This document shows, in pieces, positions 1 through 8,228 of a stretch of 64,000 nt of DNA; the stretch's first letter is position 1, and each line of letters begins with the position of its first letter. Both the position numbers and the translations under genes were made by a program. The DNA comes from Heliomicrobium gestii (lineage in GTDB: Bacteria; Bacillota; Desulfitobacteriia; Heliobacteriales; Heliobacteriaceae). The stretch lies in assembly GCF_009877435.1 (NCBI RefSeq), contig NZ_WXEX01000007.1:124001-188000 (forward strand), written 5' to 3'. The notes below the pieces were generated by a model. That model saw nothing but the letters and a program-made list of their open reading frames with translations. It did no database searches and was not told where the DNA came from.

Positions 1-173
1 TCCTTGACCCGCCGGTCGAGATGGGCCCGCTTTCCATTGAGGCGAAACCCGTCGGTGCGGGTAAGGACCTGCAGGCGCCGGCGGGAAAAACCGAGGCAGA
101 ATTGCAAGACGCTGCCAATCCGCCGCCCCTCTTCTTCCGCCTTGATGCGATGAGCCAACCATTCCTTTGACAC
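1..173 (-). CDS. RluA-family pseudouridine synthase, N-terminal part (runs off the left end)
   Basis: Only the first 57 or so codons are in the window; the rest lies left of base 1. The translated start (SKEWLAHRIKAEEEGRRIGS) leads into an S4-like segment with RRRLQVLTRTDGFRLNGKRA, which fits the short RNA-binding S4 domain at the start of RluA/RluD pseudouridine synthases (small basic motif, then a vNGk turn). These enzymes isomerise uridines in rRNA or tRNA. Two GTG starts are possible, at 179 and 173. The sequence AAAGGA lies 8 nt before the GTG at 173 but almost touches the one at 179, so I prefer 173. The catalytic domain is not visible, so the family call rests on the S4 part alone. Confidence 0.6.
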   Translation of the reverse strand, partial: MSKEWLAHRIKAEEEGRRIGSVLQFCLGFSRRRLQVLTRTDGFRLNGKRAHLDRRVK

Positions 174-410
174 AGCCACGATCCTTTCCAAAAGCAGGGA
201 CTACTTGTGTCCCTACGATGACTCTTTGTGATGACTCTTCCTATTTGGCCCAATCGAGCTCATTTTACGCTTGCATCTTCTTGCTCTTTTGATGAGAGCG
301 GTTAGGTTGCGTCAACGACGCCGACGCCAGCTGATTCTCAAAAAGTGTATCATAATCTCACCGGCAGGGAAACTCCGTCGCGGGCAGACCGGGAAAGACA
401 AGGAGAGCGT

Positions 411-449
411 GAAAAAGCGCCCTTCGTCCACACTGGGACAAAGGGCGCT
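411..449 (-). terminator. Rho-independent terminator after the YjfB-like gene
   Basis: A 9-bp inverted repeat (AGCGCCCTT at 416-424 with AAGGGCGCT at 441-449) extended by an inner GTCC/GGAC stem, followed on the minus strand by a short T run (complement of 411-415). It lies about 50 bp past the stop of the YjfB-like gene. Confidence 0.75.
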
Positions 450-502
450 CGAAAGAAAACGGTGAGAGGAATTGGTGAGAGGAATGGCGGACACAACGAG
501 GC

Positions 503-691
503 TTAGGCCCTCACGTCGATCCGTTGGCCGAGATGGGGGTTGACGCTCTGCTCCATCATCCGCGTTTGAGCGGAACCCTGTTGCTGGGCCACATCCATCG
601 CTTTCTTTAGGACCAGCATGTTGACAATGTCCCCGTTCGATGCCGCATTGACCAGCGAAGGCGCAGGCGAAGTCAGTTGAGATATGTTCAT
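503..691 (-). CDS. YjfB-family putative motility protein
   Basis: A 62-residue protein matching the short YjfB family (found near motility genes in Bacillota; function unknown). Visible family marks are the MLVLKKAMD segment in the middle and the C-terminal NPHLGQRIDVRA, close to the usual P-x-x-G-x-x-I-D-V ending. No signal peptide or membrane segment. The reading frame extends to a GTG at 700, but that codon overlaps the GGAGGTG ribosome-binding site; the ATG at 691 is about 7 nt past the site and is the better start. It stands alone, between a terminator and the phosphorylase gene, so the motility role rests on family membership only. Confidence 0.75.
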   Translation of the reverse strand: MNISQLTSPAPSLVNAASNGDIVNMLVLKKAMDVAQQQGSAQTRMMEQSVNPHLGQRIDVRA

Positions 692-817
692 ACCGTTCAC
701 CTCCGGGGCATTTTCGGTAACGCTTCAAGCGATGTCTGCATCGAGCAATCTGTTCCATCCCAGTATGCCAGTTTGTCCTTGAAAACGCATGAGACCAAGG
801 TCGGATTCAAAAAGGGA

Positions 818-2494
818 TCACACCGACTGGTTCAGCATCTGCCGCTTGTTTGTCGTCACCGGCGTGTACATGAGGTCATAGTATTCGCGGCACATGCGGT
901 GGGATGAGAACTGCCAGCGCGACATGTCGATGCTGAGCATCATCATCTCCACCCAGTGCTTGCGGTTGTTGTTGTACATGGGCAGCACTTCCTGCAGCAA
1001 CACCCGGTAGAGGGAGTTCATATCCCACTCATCCTGCTCCTGCTGGGACAGGTTCTCACCGGGATGGAAGTCGAGGAGCCAGCCGTTGATGCCATGCTGC
1101 ACCCCTTCACCGACCCATCCGTCTTCGACGCTCAGGTTTAACACGCCGTTCATGGCCGCCTTCATCCCCGATGTCCCCGAGGCCTCCTGAGGCCGGCGCG
1201 GGTTGTTCAACCAGATATCGCAACCTCGCACCAACAAAGTGGCAATGTCCATGTTGTAGTTGTCGATGAAGACCACGTTGTCAGGGTAGCGCTTCTGGAA
1301 TTCCACCAGGCGGGCGATGATCTCCTTGCCCATCATATCGGCCGGGTGCGCCTTGGCCGAGAAGATGATCTGGATCTTGCCTGTCGCCAGATAGGGATCG
1401 ATGATCTCCGGATTGCTGAAGATCAGATCGCCCCGCTTGTAGGAAGCGGCGCGGCGGGCAAAACCGATCAGGAGGGTATCCTCCCGCAGGTTGCCCAAAC
1501 CCTTATCCTTGACATATTCGATCAACTTGCGCTTGTTATCCATGTGAATCGACCACAGGTCGCCCCGCGTCTCAAAGGCCTGTTTGATCCGCGGATCCTG
1601 CCAAGTGCCCGGATGCACGCCGTTGGTGATGGAGAAGATCAACGGAATCGACTCCAGGTGGCCCCACATGCGGTGGACCGTCCGGCCATGCAGCTTCGAT
1701 ACGCCGTTGGCCATATAGGAGAGGCGCAGCCCGGCCACCGTCATGCTGAAGGGGTCGCCGCCAAGGTCGCGCATCTGGTTGTAGTTGAGACCGTTGTAAG
1801 CGCCCATTCGCCCGAGCGTATCGTGGTCGTGAACCTCATTGCCAGCAGCCACAGGCGTATGAGTGGTAAAGACGATCTCCTGGCGCGTCGTGTGCCAGGC
1901 GCGCTCAAAGGATTGACCCTGATTCATCTTCTCCCGGATCAGTTCCAGACCGGCGAAAACGGCATGGCCTTCATTAAAGTGATACACATCGATCAGCAGA
2001 CCGAGGGCGCGTAAGGCCCGGACCCCGCCGATGCCGAGGATCATCTCGGCGGCGATGCGCTCCTGCCGCCCCCCGCCGTAGAGGCGCTGGGTCATCCAAC
2101 CGTGGGGGCTGCCGGGAAAACCGGCGTCCAGCAGGTAGAGGGGCACATTCCCTTGATTGTCCAACAGCCAGACCTTGCAGACCACATCATGTTCCCAGAT
2201 CCGCACCGATACGGTCACACCCGTATCCTTCAGTTCAGGAAACTCGTAGTCGCGATACACATCATAGGGCTGGCCGTTGCCGTCGATGTGTTGCTCCGTA
2301 TACCCCTGGCGCCAGAGGATACCGACGGCCACCATCGGACGTCCCAGTTCGCGGGCCGCCTTGATGTAATCGCCTGCCAGAATGCCCAGACCGCCCGAAT
2401 AGATCGGTATGGAAGCGTTCAGTCCGTATTCCATGCAAAAATAGGCGACATGAGGGAGTTCCGTACCGGCGGAATAGAAGACGTTCAATTCCAT
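818..2494 (-). CDS. glgP: alpha-glucan (glycogen/maltodextrin) phosphorylase
   Basis: Releases glucose-1-phosphate from the ends of alpha-1,4-glucans using pyridoxal phosphate, so it mobilises glycogen or maltodextrins in the cytoplasm. The 558-residue length matches the shorter alpha-glucan phosphorylase class rather than the about 800-residue animal/E. coli type. Visible motifs are the N-terminal YSGGLGILAGDYIKAARELG, the sugar-binding HFNEGHAVFAGLE segment and, near residue 440, EASGTSGMKAAMNG, whose lysine is the expected PLP-binding residue. Start ATG follows GAGGTGA closely. It is transcribed alone; no other glycogen gene is adjacent. The product call is firm; which glucan it prefers cannot be read from the sequence. 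Confidence 0.93.
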   Translation of the reverse strand: MELNVFYSAGTELPHVAYFCMEYGLNASIPIYSGGLGILAGDYIKAARELGRPMVAVGILWRQGYTEQHIDGNGQPYDVYRDYEFPELKDTGVTVSVRIWEHDVVCKVWLLDNQGNVPLYLLDAGFPGSPHGWMTQRLYGGGRQERIAAEMILGIGGVRALRALGLLIDVYHFNEGHAVFAGLELIREKMNQGQSFERAWHTTRQEIVFTTHTPVAAGNEVHDHDTLGRMGAYNGLNYNQMRDLGGDPFSMTVAGLRLSYMANGVSKLHGRTVHRMWGHLESIPLIFSITNGVHPGTWQDPRIKQAFETRGDLWSIHMDNKRKLIEYVKDKGLGNLREDTLLIGFARRAASYKRGDLIFSNPEIIDPYLATGKIQIIFSAKAHPADMMGKEIIARLVEFQKRYPDNVVFIDNYNMDIATLLVRGCDIWLNNPRRPQEASGTSGMKAAMNGVLNLSVEDGWVGEGVQHGINGWLLDFHPGENLSQQEQDEWDMNSLYRVLLQEVLPMYNNNRKHWVEMMMLSIDMSRWQFSSHRMCREYYDLMYTPVTTNKRQMLNQSV

Positions 2495-2668
2495 TCACCT
2501 CTTCTCGCGCATTAGCCCACAATTCTATGATAACGGAACGGGCGTCCAGTGGCTAGATTTTTCTGGATGGTTTTTCAATATGTTAAAAAAAGAGAGCCGA
2601 CCATGCTGCCGACCCCGTTTGTTGTCTCTATGGGTTTTCCTGTGTGACGATGGGATCACCTCTGTGGA

Positions 2669-2845
2669 TTAGGCCACATTATCCTGCAGTTCGCGAACGC
2701 CGTCATGTTCGCAGTAGGGACAGGTGCGGGTTCGTTCCACTTCGCCGAGCATATCGACAGACAGTTCCGCCTGAACATGGGCGGGAACGATCACGTTGCG
2801 CACAGTGCCACATTCGGTGCATTCCGCCGTAAACCGTTTGATCAC
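2669..2845 (-). CDS. small zinc-ribbon-like protein of unknown function
   Basis: A 58-residue protein with two CxxC pairs, CTEC near residue 9 and CPYC near residue 42, spaced as in a zinc ribbon or rubredoxin-like knuckle. No membrane segment. An upstream extension of the frame to 2884 exists, but a perfect AAAGGAGGTGAT site sits 4-6 nt before the GTG at 2845, so the short form is preferred. It is divergent from the HD/HD-GYP gene and shares a 120-bp intergenic region with it that carries a 19-bp palindrome. I do not recognise a named family. Zinc binding is inferred from the cysteine spacing. Confidence 0.7.
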   Translation of the reverse strand: MIKRFTAECTECGTVRNVIVPAHVQAELSVDMLGEVERTRTCPYCEHDGVRELQDNVA

Positions 2846-2891
2846 AATATCACCTCCTTTGCCGTCACGAAAAATAAGGGGCAATACGACT

Positions 2892-2910
2892 TTATCTTAT
2901 GGTAAGATAA
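2892..2910. promoter_or_regulatory. 19-bp perfect palindrome, possible operator
   Basis: TTATCTTA-TGG-TAAGATAA, a perfect inverted repeat with a 3-bp centre. It lies between the divergent start codons of the zinc-ribbon gene (2845) and the HD/HD-GYP gene (2966). There is no T run, so it is not a terminator. Symmetry and location suggest a site for a dimeric regulator; the regulator is unknown. Confidence 0.45.
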
Positions 2911-2965
2911 ATAAGAGATTCATGAAGATCCCATAAAAAATCGGTAAACAATTGGAGGCATCCGG

Positions 2966-4192
2966 ATGGCATCCTATACCCCCGTCGATCTTTCCCGGCT
3001 GCTCGGCGCCCTTTCCATGGCCCTGGATTTCACCACCAACGGCCTCTCGCGCCACCACCGCCGGGTCGCTTACATAGCAGTCACACTGGGACGGGCGATG
3101 GCGCTTCCGGTCAAACTACTGAAAACCCTCTACTGTGCCGCCAGCATTCACGATATCGGCGCCGTCACCTTCGCTCAAAAGAGCGACCTCACCCGCTTTG
3201 AGATCCATTCGCCCAAAAGCCATTGCCAGATCGGAAAGCGGATGCTGGCGAGTTCGCCCCAATTACAAGACATCGCCATCATCATTGAACACCACCATGA
3301 CCGGTGGGATGAGCCTGGCCGGGACGATTCAACGGTCGATCCCGAACTTCTGCTGCTCGGCGACCTGATCCACCTGGCTGATCGCATCGAAATCCTGCTG
3401 ACGCCGGCCCATATCCTCTCCCAGCGGCGCGTCATCATGGACGCCATCGGCCCCCTGTTCGGAAGCGTCTTTCGTCCCGAACTCGCCGACGCGATCACCG
3501 CATTGGCCGGACGGGAAAGCTTCTGGCTCGACCTGGACTCCCCCTTCATCGATGAACTGACCCGGCAGGCCGTAGGCGCCGACGAGCACATCATCCAACT
3601 CCCCTATTGCGAGTTGAAAGGACTTGCCTCCATCTTCGCCCGCATCATCGACAGCAAGAGCCGCTTCACCCTGCGCCACTCCCGCCTCGTATCGGCCTCA
3701 GCCACACACCTGAGTGAACTGGCCGGATTTTCCTCGGCCGATGCGGCCCGCATGGAGGTGGCCGCTCTCCTCCACGATATCGGCAAACTGAGCATCCCCG
3801 AGGAAATCCTCGAAAAGCCGACCCAACTGACGCCGGAGGAGTACCTGGTCATCAAACAACACACCTATTACAGCTATCACATCCTGAACCAGGTTCCCGG
3901 CTTTTCTGAGATCGCCCAGTGGGGCGCCTACCACCATGAACGCCTCGACGGCCGGGGCTACCCCTTTCACATCCCCGGCGACCAGCTCAGCACCGGCAGC
4001 CGGATCGTGGCCGTCGCCGATATCTTCTCGGCGCTCGTGGAAGACCGCCCGTACCGGGAGGGACTTCGTCGTGAAAAAGTCGAGTCCATCCTGAGACAGA
4101 TGGTTAAAGAAAACGCCATCGACGGCGATCTGGCTGACTTGCTCTGCCAGCAGTATGAAGCATTTGAAGAGTTAAAGCACTCGATCGGGTAG
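2966..4192 (+). CDS. tandem HD / HD-GYP domain protein, probable c-di-GMP phosphodiesterase
   Basis: 408 residues with two metal-dependent hydrolase-like halves. The N-terminal half has HHRRVAYIA, IHDIGAV and EHHHDRWDE, an HD-like domain with no GYP signature. The C-terminal half (about 225-400) is a standard HD-GYP domain: LRHSRLVS, LLHDIGKLSIP, and HHERLDGRGYP. HD-GYP enzymes hydrolyse c-di-GMP. The N-terminal HD may be a degenerate copy with a sensing role. No receiver, PAS or membrane segment is seen, so the input signal is unclear. The ATG at 2966 follows GGAGG (2953-2957). It appears monocistronic, ending before the shared terminator at 4309. Activity is inferred from conserved motifs. 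Confidence 0.85.
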   Translation: MASYTPVDLSRLLGALSMALDFTTNGLSRHHRRVAYIAVTLGRAMALPVKLLKTLYCAASIHDIGAVTFAQKSDLTRFEIHSPKSHCQIGKRMLASSPQLQDIAIIIEHHHDRWDEPGRDDSTVDPELLLLGDLIHLADRIEILLTPAHILSQRRVIMDAIGPLFGSVFRPELADAITALAGRESFWLDLDSPFIDELTRQAVGADEHIIQLPYCELKGLASIFARIIDSKSRFTLRHSRLVSASATHLSELAGFSSADAARMEVAALLHDIGKLSIPEEILEKPTQLTPEEYLVIKQHTYYSYHILNQVPGFSEIAQWGAYHHERLDGRGYPFHIPGDQLSTGSRIVAVADIFSALVEDRPYREGLRREKVESILRQMVKENAIDGDLADLLCQQYEAFEELKHSIG

Positions 4193-4308
4193 GGTCAGGT
4201 AGCCTGTGCATCGCCCGAAACACCTCTTCAGCGCGCTCACAGGATACATCCTCCGCGATTTATCATTTGAAAAAGGTTGTTATTTCCAGATCATCGGAAG
4301 GACATTAG

Positions 4309-4338
4309 AAAAAGCCTGGTGGAAACCAGGCTTTTTTT
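4309..4338. terminator. bidirectional terminator between HD-GYP gene and speD
   Basis: AAAAAGCCTGGT paired with ACCAGGCTTTTTTT around a 4-nt loop. T runs exist on both strands, so it can end the plus-strand HD-GYP transcript and the minus-strand speD transcript. Confidence 0.85.
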
Positions 4339-4347
4339 GATGCGCCG

Positions 4348-4719
4348 TTATCTCAGGACCTCAATGGGTCCGTCGCCGCGTTTGAGCAGCTTTACCGACG
4401 TCTTCTTGGGAACCAACACCTTGATCATGTGGTTGATCGCCACTTCCGGATCCACCGTCTCCCCGCAGGTGTAGCAGTCAAGGGCGGCAAACCCCTTTTC
4501 GGGATAGGTGTGAATGGAGATGTGGCTCTCAGACAAAAGGACCAGGACCGTCGCGCCTTGCGGATCAAACTGTTGTTTCTGCGACGACAAAACCGTCGCC
4601 CCAGCCGCCTTGGCGGCTTCAATCATCTGTTCCTCCAGGAACCGGGCGTCGTTCAATTTTTCAAAATCAACGCCCCAGGTGTCAATGGCGACATGTCGTC
4701 CGAAAGTGGAGTAATCCAT
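4348..4719 (-). CDS. speD: S-adenosylmethionine decarboxylase proenzyme (prokaryotic class)
   Basis: Makes decarboxylated SAM, the aminopropyl donor for spermidine synthesis. The 123-residue length fits the small prokaryotic SpeD/SpeH class. The proenzyme self-cleaves at the Glu64-Ser65 bond inside LLSESHISIHTYPE, where the serine becomes the pyruvoyl cofactor; the histidine and the later CYTCG cysteine motif are also present. The frame extends upstream to 4770, but GGGAAGGGGG (4728-4737) lies 8 nt before the ATG of MDYSTFGRH, which is the usual family start; an adjacent ATG at 4722 is the alternative. No speE spermidine synthase lies beside it. Confidence 0.93.
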   Translation of the reverse strand: MDYSTFGRHVAIDTWGVDFEKLNDARFLEEQMIEAAKAAGATVLSSQKQQFDPQGATVLVLLSESHISIHTYPEKGFAALDCYTCGETVDPEVAINHMIKVLVPKKTSVKLLKRGDGPIEVLR

Positions 4720-5011
4720 CATTTCGGCCCCCTTCCCAGCAAATTGGATGCCGGGACCTACGTGATTCATCCGGGGGTGGGTCTAGACCCGCCCGAACAA
4801 GGGCGTCGGTCTGATGCTGCAATCCAAACCCGATTTGGATGAATCCTGGTTCCCACAATGAGTATACTTATAGCATAGACGGCAGGGCAGATCAATACTT
4901 TTTTTCAGAAGGATTTTATTGTCTAAAACCGGCAACACCCTTGCCCCGTAAGCCCTGACGTGATAGGATTGCATATAGATAGTGCCTTCCATAGCTATCT
5001 GAAAAATCGAA

Positions 5012-5181
5012 CACAGGTTGACCTTGTTGCAGGCGCCGCCAAGCGGCTGAAAAGGGAATGAGGTGCGATGCCTCAGCAGCCCCCGCTACTGTAAGGGAAG
5101 ACGACCCGCCACATCATCCACTGGACGTCAGTCTGGGAAGGAGGCGGGTACGGATGACGCCCGAGCCAGGAGACCTGCCCG
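5012..5181 (+). promoter_or_regulatory. cobalamin (B12) riboswitch
   Basis: Upstream of cbiM on the same strand. It has the hallmark blocks of the class in order: an AAAAGGGAA box (5050-5058), the core CAGCCCCCGCTACTGTA (5076 on), a GGAAGA segment, and the 3' GAGCCAGGAGACCTGCC (B12 box, 5163 on). Binding of adenosylcobalamin normally lowers expression of the genes downstream. After the aptamer are about 250 nt with small hairpins (for example AAGGCC/GGCCTT near 5362-5386), but I cannot single out the expression platform. Confidence 0.93.
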
Positions 5182-5435
5182 CAGCAAACAAAAGACCCAC
5201 TTCGGGAGGAAGGGAGGGCTTTATTTTGTTGCCCATGGGGACATCCCCACCCGCGCAGATACTCGTTCATCGCGATTCCGGCGATGACTAGACACGAAGG
5301 ACTTCGCAAGCATAGGATTGTGGTTTTTATCACAACTCCCGTCCGCCAGGTTGAAAAAACAAGGCCTGAAAAAAGTCTGGCCTTACTTAGATAGGAAACG
5401 TAAAAAGACCCCTACGCAAAAAGGAGTGTCTGCGA

Positions 5436-6110
5436 ATGCATATCATGGAGGGCTACCTGCCCCTGAGCCACGCCGCCGCCTGGACAGCCGCCTCGGCCCC
5501 CTTTGTCGTCCATGGCCTGCGCGCCATCCAAAAGACCGTTCGAACCAATCCGGAAGCAAAAATGCTCCTCGGCGTCGCCGGGGCCTTCTCTTTTGTCTTG
5601 TCGGCGCTGAAGTTGCCCTCTGTCACCGGCAGCTCTTCCCACCCGACGGGAACCGGTCTGGGCGCCGTCCTCTTCGGACCCACCGTCATGACTGTCCTCG
5701 GCGCCATCGTGTTGCTCTTTCAGGCTCTCCTGCTCGCCCACGGCGGGATCACCACCCTCGGCGCCAACGTGTTTTCCATGGGCATCGTGGGACCTTTCGC
5801 CGCCTACGGCGTCTACCGCTTAGGGCAGCGGATGAACCTTTCCTCTAATATCTCCATCTTTGCCGCCGCGGCCATCGGCGACCTGGCCACCTATGTGACG
5901 ACGACGGTGCAACTCGCCCTAGCTTTCCCGGACACCGCCACCGGCGTTGTTGGTTCCATCGTCAAATTCGGCTCCGTCTTCCTGGTCACCCAGATCCCTC
6001 TGGCGCTCGCCGAAGGGCTGCTGACGGTCGTCATCTTTAACGCCCTCTCGAAATACTCCGCCGCCGAACTGTCGGCGCTGAACATCTTCTCGAAAGAGGT
6101 GAAAGCATGA
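5436..6110 (+). CDS. cbiM: cobalt ECF transporter membrane component CbiM
   Basis: Substrate-binding membrane subunit of the energy-coupling-factor cobalt importer. The N-terminal [13 protein letters not shown] carries the His residues that, after Met removal, form the metal site in CbiM/NikM. About six hydrophobic segments follow, with the conserved GLGAVLFGP and [14 protein letters not shown] stretches. At 224 residues it matches family length. It follows the B12 riboswitch, so expression should fall when cobalamin is plentiful. RBS AAAGGAG is 8 nt before the ATG. Its last codons overlap the start of cbiN (ATGA overlap), showing translational coupling. Confidence 0.95.
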   Translation: MHIMEGYLPLSHAAAWTAASAPFVVHGLRAIQKTVRTNPEAKMLLGVAGAFSFVLSALKLPSVTGSSSHPTGTGLGAVLFGPTVMTVLGAIVLLFQALLLAHGGITTLGANVFSMGIVGPFAAYGVYRLGQRMNLSSNISIFAAAAIGDLATYVTTTVQLALAFPDTATGVVGSIVKFGSVFLVTQIPLALAEGLLTVVIFNALSKYSAAELSALNIFSKEVKA

Positions 6111-6424
6111 ACGGGCTCCGGAACAAACTTGTCTTGACGACAGCGCTCCTGTTTCTGACAGGCGTTCCCCTGATCATGCACTTCACCGGCGGTTTCTCCG
6201 GCGCCGATGACCAGGCCGGTGAAATGGTTCAATCTATCGCCCCCGATTACAAACCCTGGTTCGAATCCATCTGGGAGCCTGGCGAAGAGGCGGAACCGCT
6301 GCTCTTCGGTCTCCAGGCCGCCGCAGGCGCCAGCTTCATCGCCTACTACTTCTCCCGCCGCCGCAACAGTGAGCGGGTCAGCATGAACAGCAACGTGGGC
6401 CGCAAACCTCTTGGCGATGCCTAG
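6107..6424 (+). CDS. cbiN: cobalt ECF transporter small component CbiN
   Basis: A 105-residue two-helix membrane protein. It has one hydrophobic segment at residues 8-25, an extracytoplasmic loop with [10 protein letters not shown] and [21 protein letters not shown] (family hallmark), and a second helix near residues 68-85 followed by a basic cytoplasmic tail. CbiN supports cobalt loading by CbiM. The start overlaps the cbiM stop (ATGA). Context within cbiMNQO confirms the assignment. Confidence 0.93.
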   Translation: MNGLRNKLVLTTALLFLTGVPLIMHFTGGFSGADDQAGEMVQSIAPDYKPWFESIWEPGEEAEPLLFGLQAAAGASFIAYYFSRRRNSERVSMNSNVGRKPLGDA

Positions 6425-6488
6425 TTGCCGGCGATCTAACGACGCGCTGACAAACGATGTAGAAAGATGATAAAACGGGGTCAAACGT

Positions 6489-7199
6489 ATGCTCTTCACG
6501 ATCGATCAGTGGGCCTGGGCCAACCGGCTGCGGGACAAATCGCCGACCTGGAAAGGAATCGCCGCGCTCCTGGGGCTGCTGGCTAGCCTGCTCTCGCCCA
6601 CCCCCTGGCTGTCCGGCTCGATCACGCTTCTCTCTGGCGCGCTGATCGTCTTCGGCGCCCGCATCCCCCTGTCCGTCTTCCTCAGACTGATGTCGGTGCC
6701 CGGCCTCTTCCTGCTCACCGGCTGCGTTACCGTGGCCCTGTCGCCTTCCCCCCTTGACCCCGTGGCGCAGGTGACCATCGGCCCCTACTCCCCTGGCATA
6801 TCAGCTGCTGGTCTGCAACAGGCCGGCATCCTCTTCTTTCGTTCCCTCGGCGCCACCGCCAGCCTCTATTTTCTCGTGCTCACCACGCCCATGGTCGATG
6901 TGATTGAACTGGTGTCGCGCCTGCGGGCGCCCAAGATCGTGACAGAACTGATGCTGCTCATCTATCGCTTTATTTTCGTGCTCATGGAGACGACGCAAGC
7001 CATCCTGCTGGCCCAGGAATCGCGTCTCGGCTACGCCACCCAAGCCAACAGCCTTCGCTCCCTCGGCATCTTGGCCGCAAACCTTTTCGTCCGTTCCCTT
7101 ATCCGCTCCCGGGAGCTCTACATCGCCCTGTCAGCCCGGGGGTATGAAGAGGAACTGCGCGTGTTGCCGCGGACCAGGGAGAACTCTTTTTTACGCTAG
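6489..7199 (+). CDS. cbiQ: cobalt ECF transporter transmembrane (T) component CbiQ
   Basis: A 236-residue T component with about five hydrophobic segments. It links substrate-capturing CbiM to the ATPase. The cytoplasmic coupling region is visible as RSLIRSRELYIALSARGYE (about 200-222), including the Ala-Arg-Gly motif shared by ECF T components that contacts the ATPase. It begins 64 bp after cbiN with a weak ribosome-binding site (ACGGGG). The ATPase gene follows within 90 bp. Confidence 0.92.
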   Translation: MLFTIDQWAWANRLRDKSPTWKGIAALLGLLASLLSPTPWLSGSITLLSGALIVFGARIPLSVFLRLMSVPGLFLLTGCVTVALSPSPLDPVAQVTIGPYSPGISAAGLQQAGILFFRSLGATASLYFLVLTTPMVDVIELVSRLRAPKIVTELMLLIYRFIFVLMETTQAILLAQESRLGYATQANSLRSLGILAANLFVRSLIRSRELYIALSARGYEEELRVLPRTRENSFLR

Positions 7200-7287
7200 C
7201 CTGTTCAAGGCAGACCTTATCCGCTCCCTATCGGTGGAATGCCCCGTACGAAATCAGAACTCCCTAAAAAAGAGGATGGTTTACATC

Positions 7288-8160
7288 GTGACAGCCCTGT
7301 TGGAAACGGAACACGTGGAATACAGCTACCCCGACGGCAACAGCGGCCTTCGGGGTATTGACCTTTCCCTCACGGCGGGACGCAAGATCGCCATCGTCGG
7401 CGCCAACGGCGCCGGAAAATCGACCCTCTTTCTCCATCTCAACGGGGCCTTGAAACCGCGCCGTGGCGTCGTCCGTTTCCAGGGCCGGCCCATCGACTAC
7501 TCCCGCCCAGGCTTACGCGAATTGCGCAGCCAAGTCGGCCTCGTCTTCCAGGATCCCGACGCCCAGCTCTTCTCCGCTTCCGTCGAACAGGACATCTCCT
7601 TCGGCCCCCTCAATATGGGACTTCCCGAAGCAGAAGTGCGCCGTCGCGTCGATGAGGCCATGGCGGCCACCGGTATCACCGAACTGCGCCACCGGCCCGT
7701 TCACGCCCTCAGCTACGGCCAGAAAAAACGGGTCTGTATCGCCGGCGTGGCGGCCATGCGCCCCCGCGTCATCATCCTCGACGAACCGTTGGCCTGGCTC
7801 GATCCCGCCGGAGCGAAAAGCATCCTGGACCTGCTGGAGCGTTTGAACCAGGAAGGCACGACCATCGTCATGTCCCTGCACCAAATGGACATTGTGGCCC
7901 GCTAGTCTGACGAGGTGGTCCTGTTGGATCAGGGGCAGCGGCTCTTCCAGGGAGCGCCCCGGGAACTCTTCGCCCGACGCGATCTGTTGACCCAAGCCGG
8001 TCTGGAACTGCCTTGGCCCATGGAGATGCATCAGGCCTTGATCGATCGCGGGATACTCCCCGTTTCGAATGATTCCTCCGGGATAGGCGTGCCGCTGGAT
8101 CGAGACAGCCTGCTCCGGTCGCTCGAACAGGCCTGGCAAACACGCGACTGTCCAAAATAG
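7288..8160 (+). pseudogene. cbiO: cobalt ECF transporter ATPase CbiO, interrupted by an in-frame TAG
   Basis: ATPase subunit of the cobalt importer, read in one continuous frame except for a TAG at 7903-7905 (codon 206 of 291). The first part holds every catalytic motif: Walker A GANGAGKST, the Q-loop in LVFQDPDAQLF, an altered signature LSYGQKK, Walker B VIILDEP and the H-loop SLHQMD. Immediately after TAG the frame continues with SDEVVLLDQGQRLFQGAPREL, the normal next segment of CbiO, so this is a point nonsense change, not a frameshift. In relatives the interrupted position is often Trp or Tyr, so TGG-to-TAG is plausible. A 205-residue product could keep partial activity; read-through or a sequence error are alternatives. 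The GTG at 7288 is the chosen start; ATG 7276 is another option. Confidence 0.85.
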
Positions 8161-8181
8161 CCCGGACAACCTGTCACGAAA

Positions 8182-8228
8182 ATGACCCGGAACAAGGGAT
8201 CTCCCATTGTTCCGGGTCATGCTTTTTT
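8182..8228 (+). terminator. terminator of the cbiMNQO operon
   Basis: A 14-bp perfect stem (ATGACCCGGAACAA at 8182-8195 with its complement at 8207-8220) followed by GC and six T residues. It lies just past the cbiO stop and touches the end of thiD on the other strand. Confidence 0.9.

Noticed and set aside
312-758. A 148-codon minus-strand frame overlapping the YjfB-like gene
   Set aside because: The shorter frame inside it has the ribosome-binding site and the family match.
2580-2640. Possible terminator after the zinc-ribbon gene
   Set aside because: A T run exists on the minus strand but the preceding GGTCGGC repeats are direct, not inverted, so no stable stem forms.
4783-4992. A 69-codon minus-strand frame between speD and the B12 riboswitch
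   Set aside because: No ribosome-binding site and no similarity; it overlaps the leader of the cobalt operon.
5318-5848. A 176-codon plus-strand frame overlapping cbiM
   Set aside because: cbiM in another frame is clearly real; this frame is Arg/Pro-rich noise.
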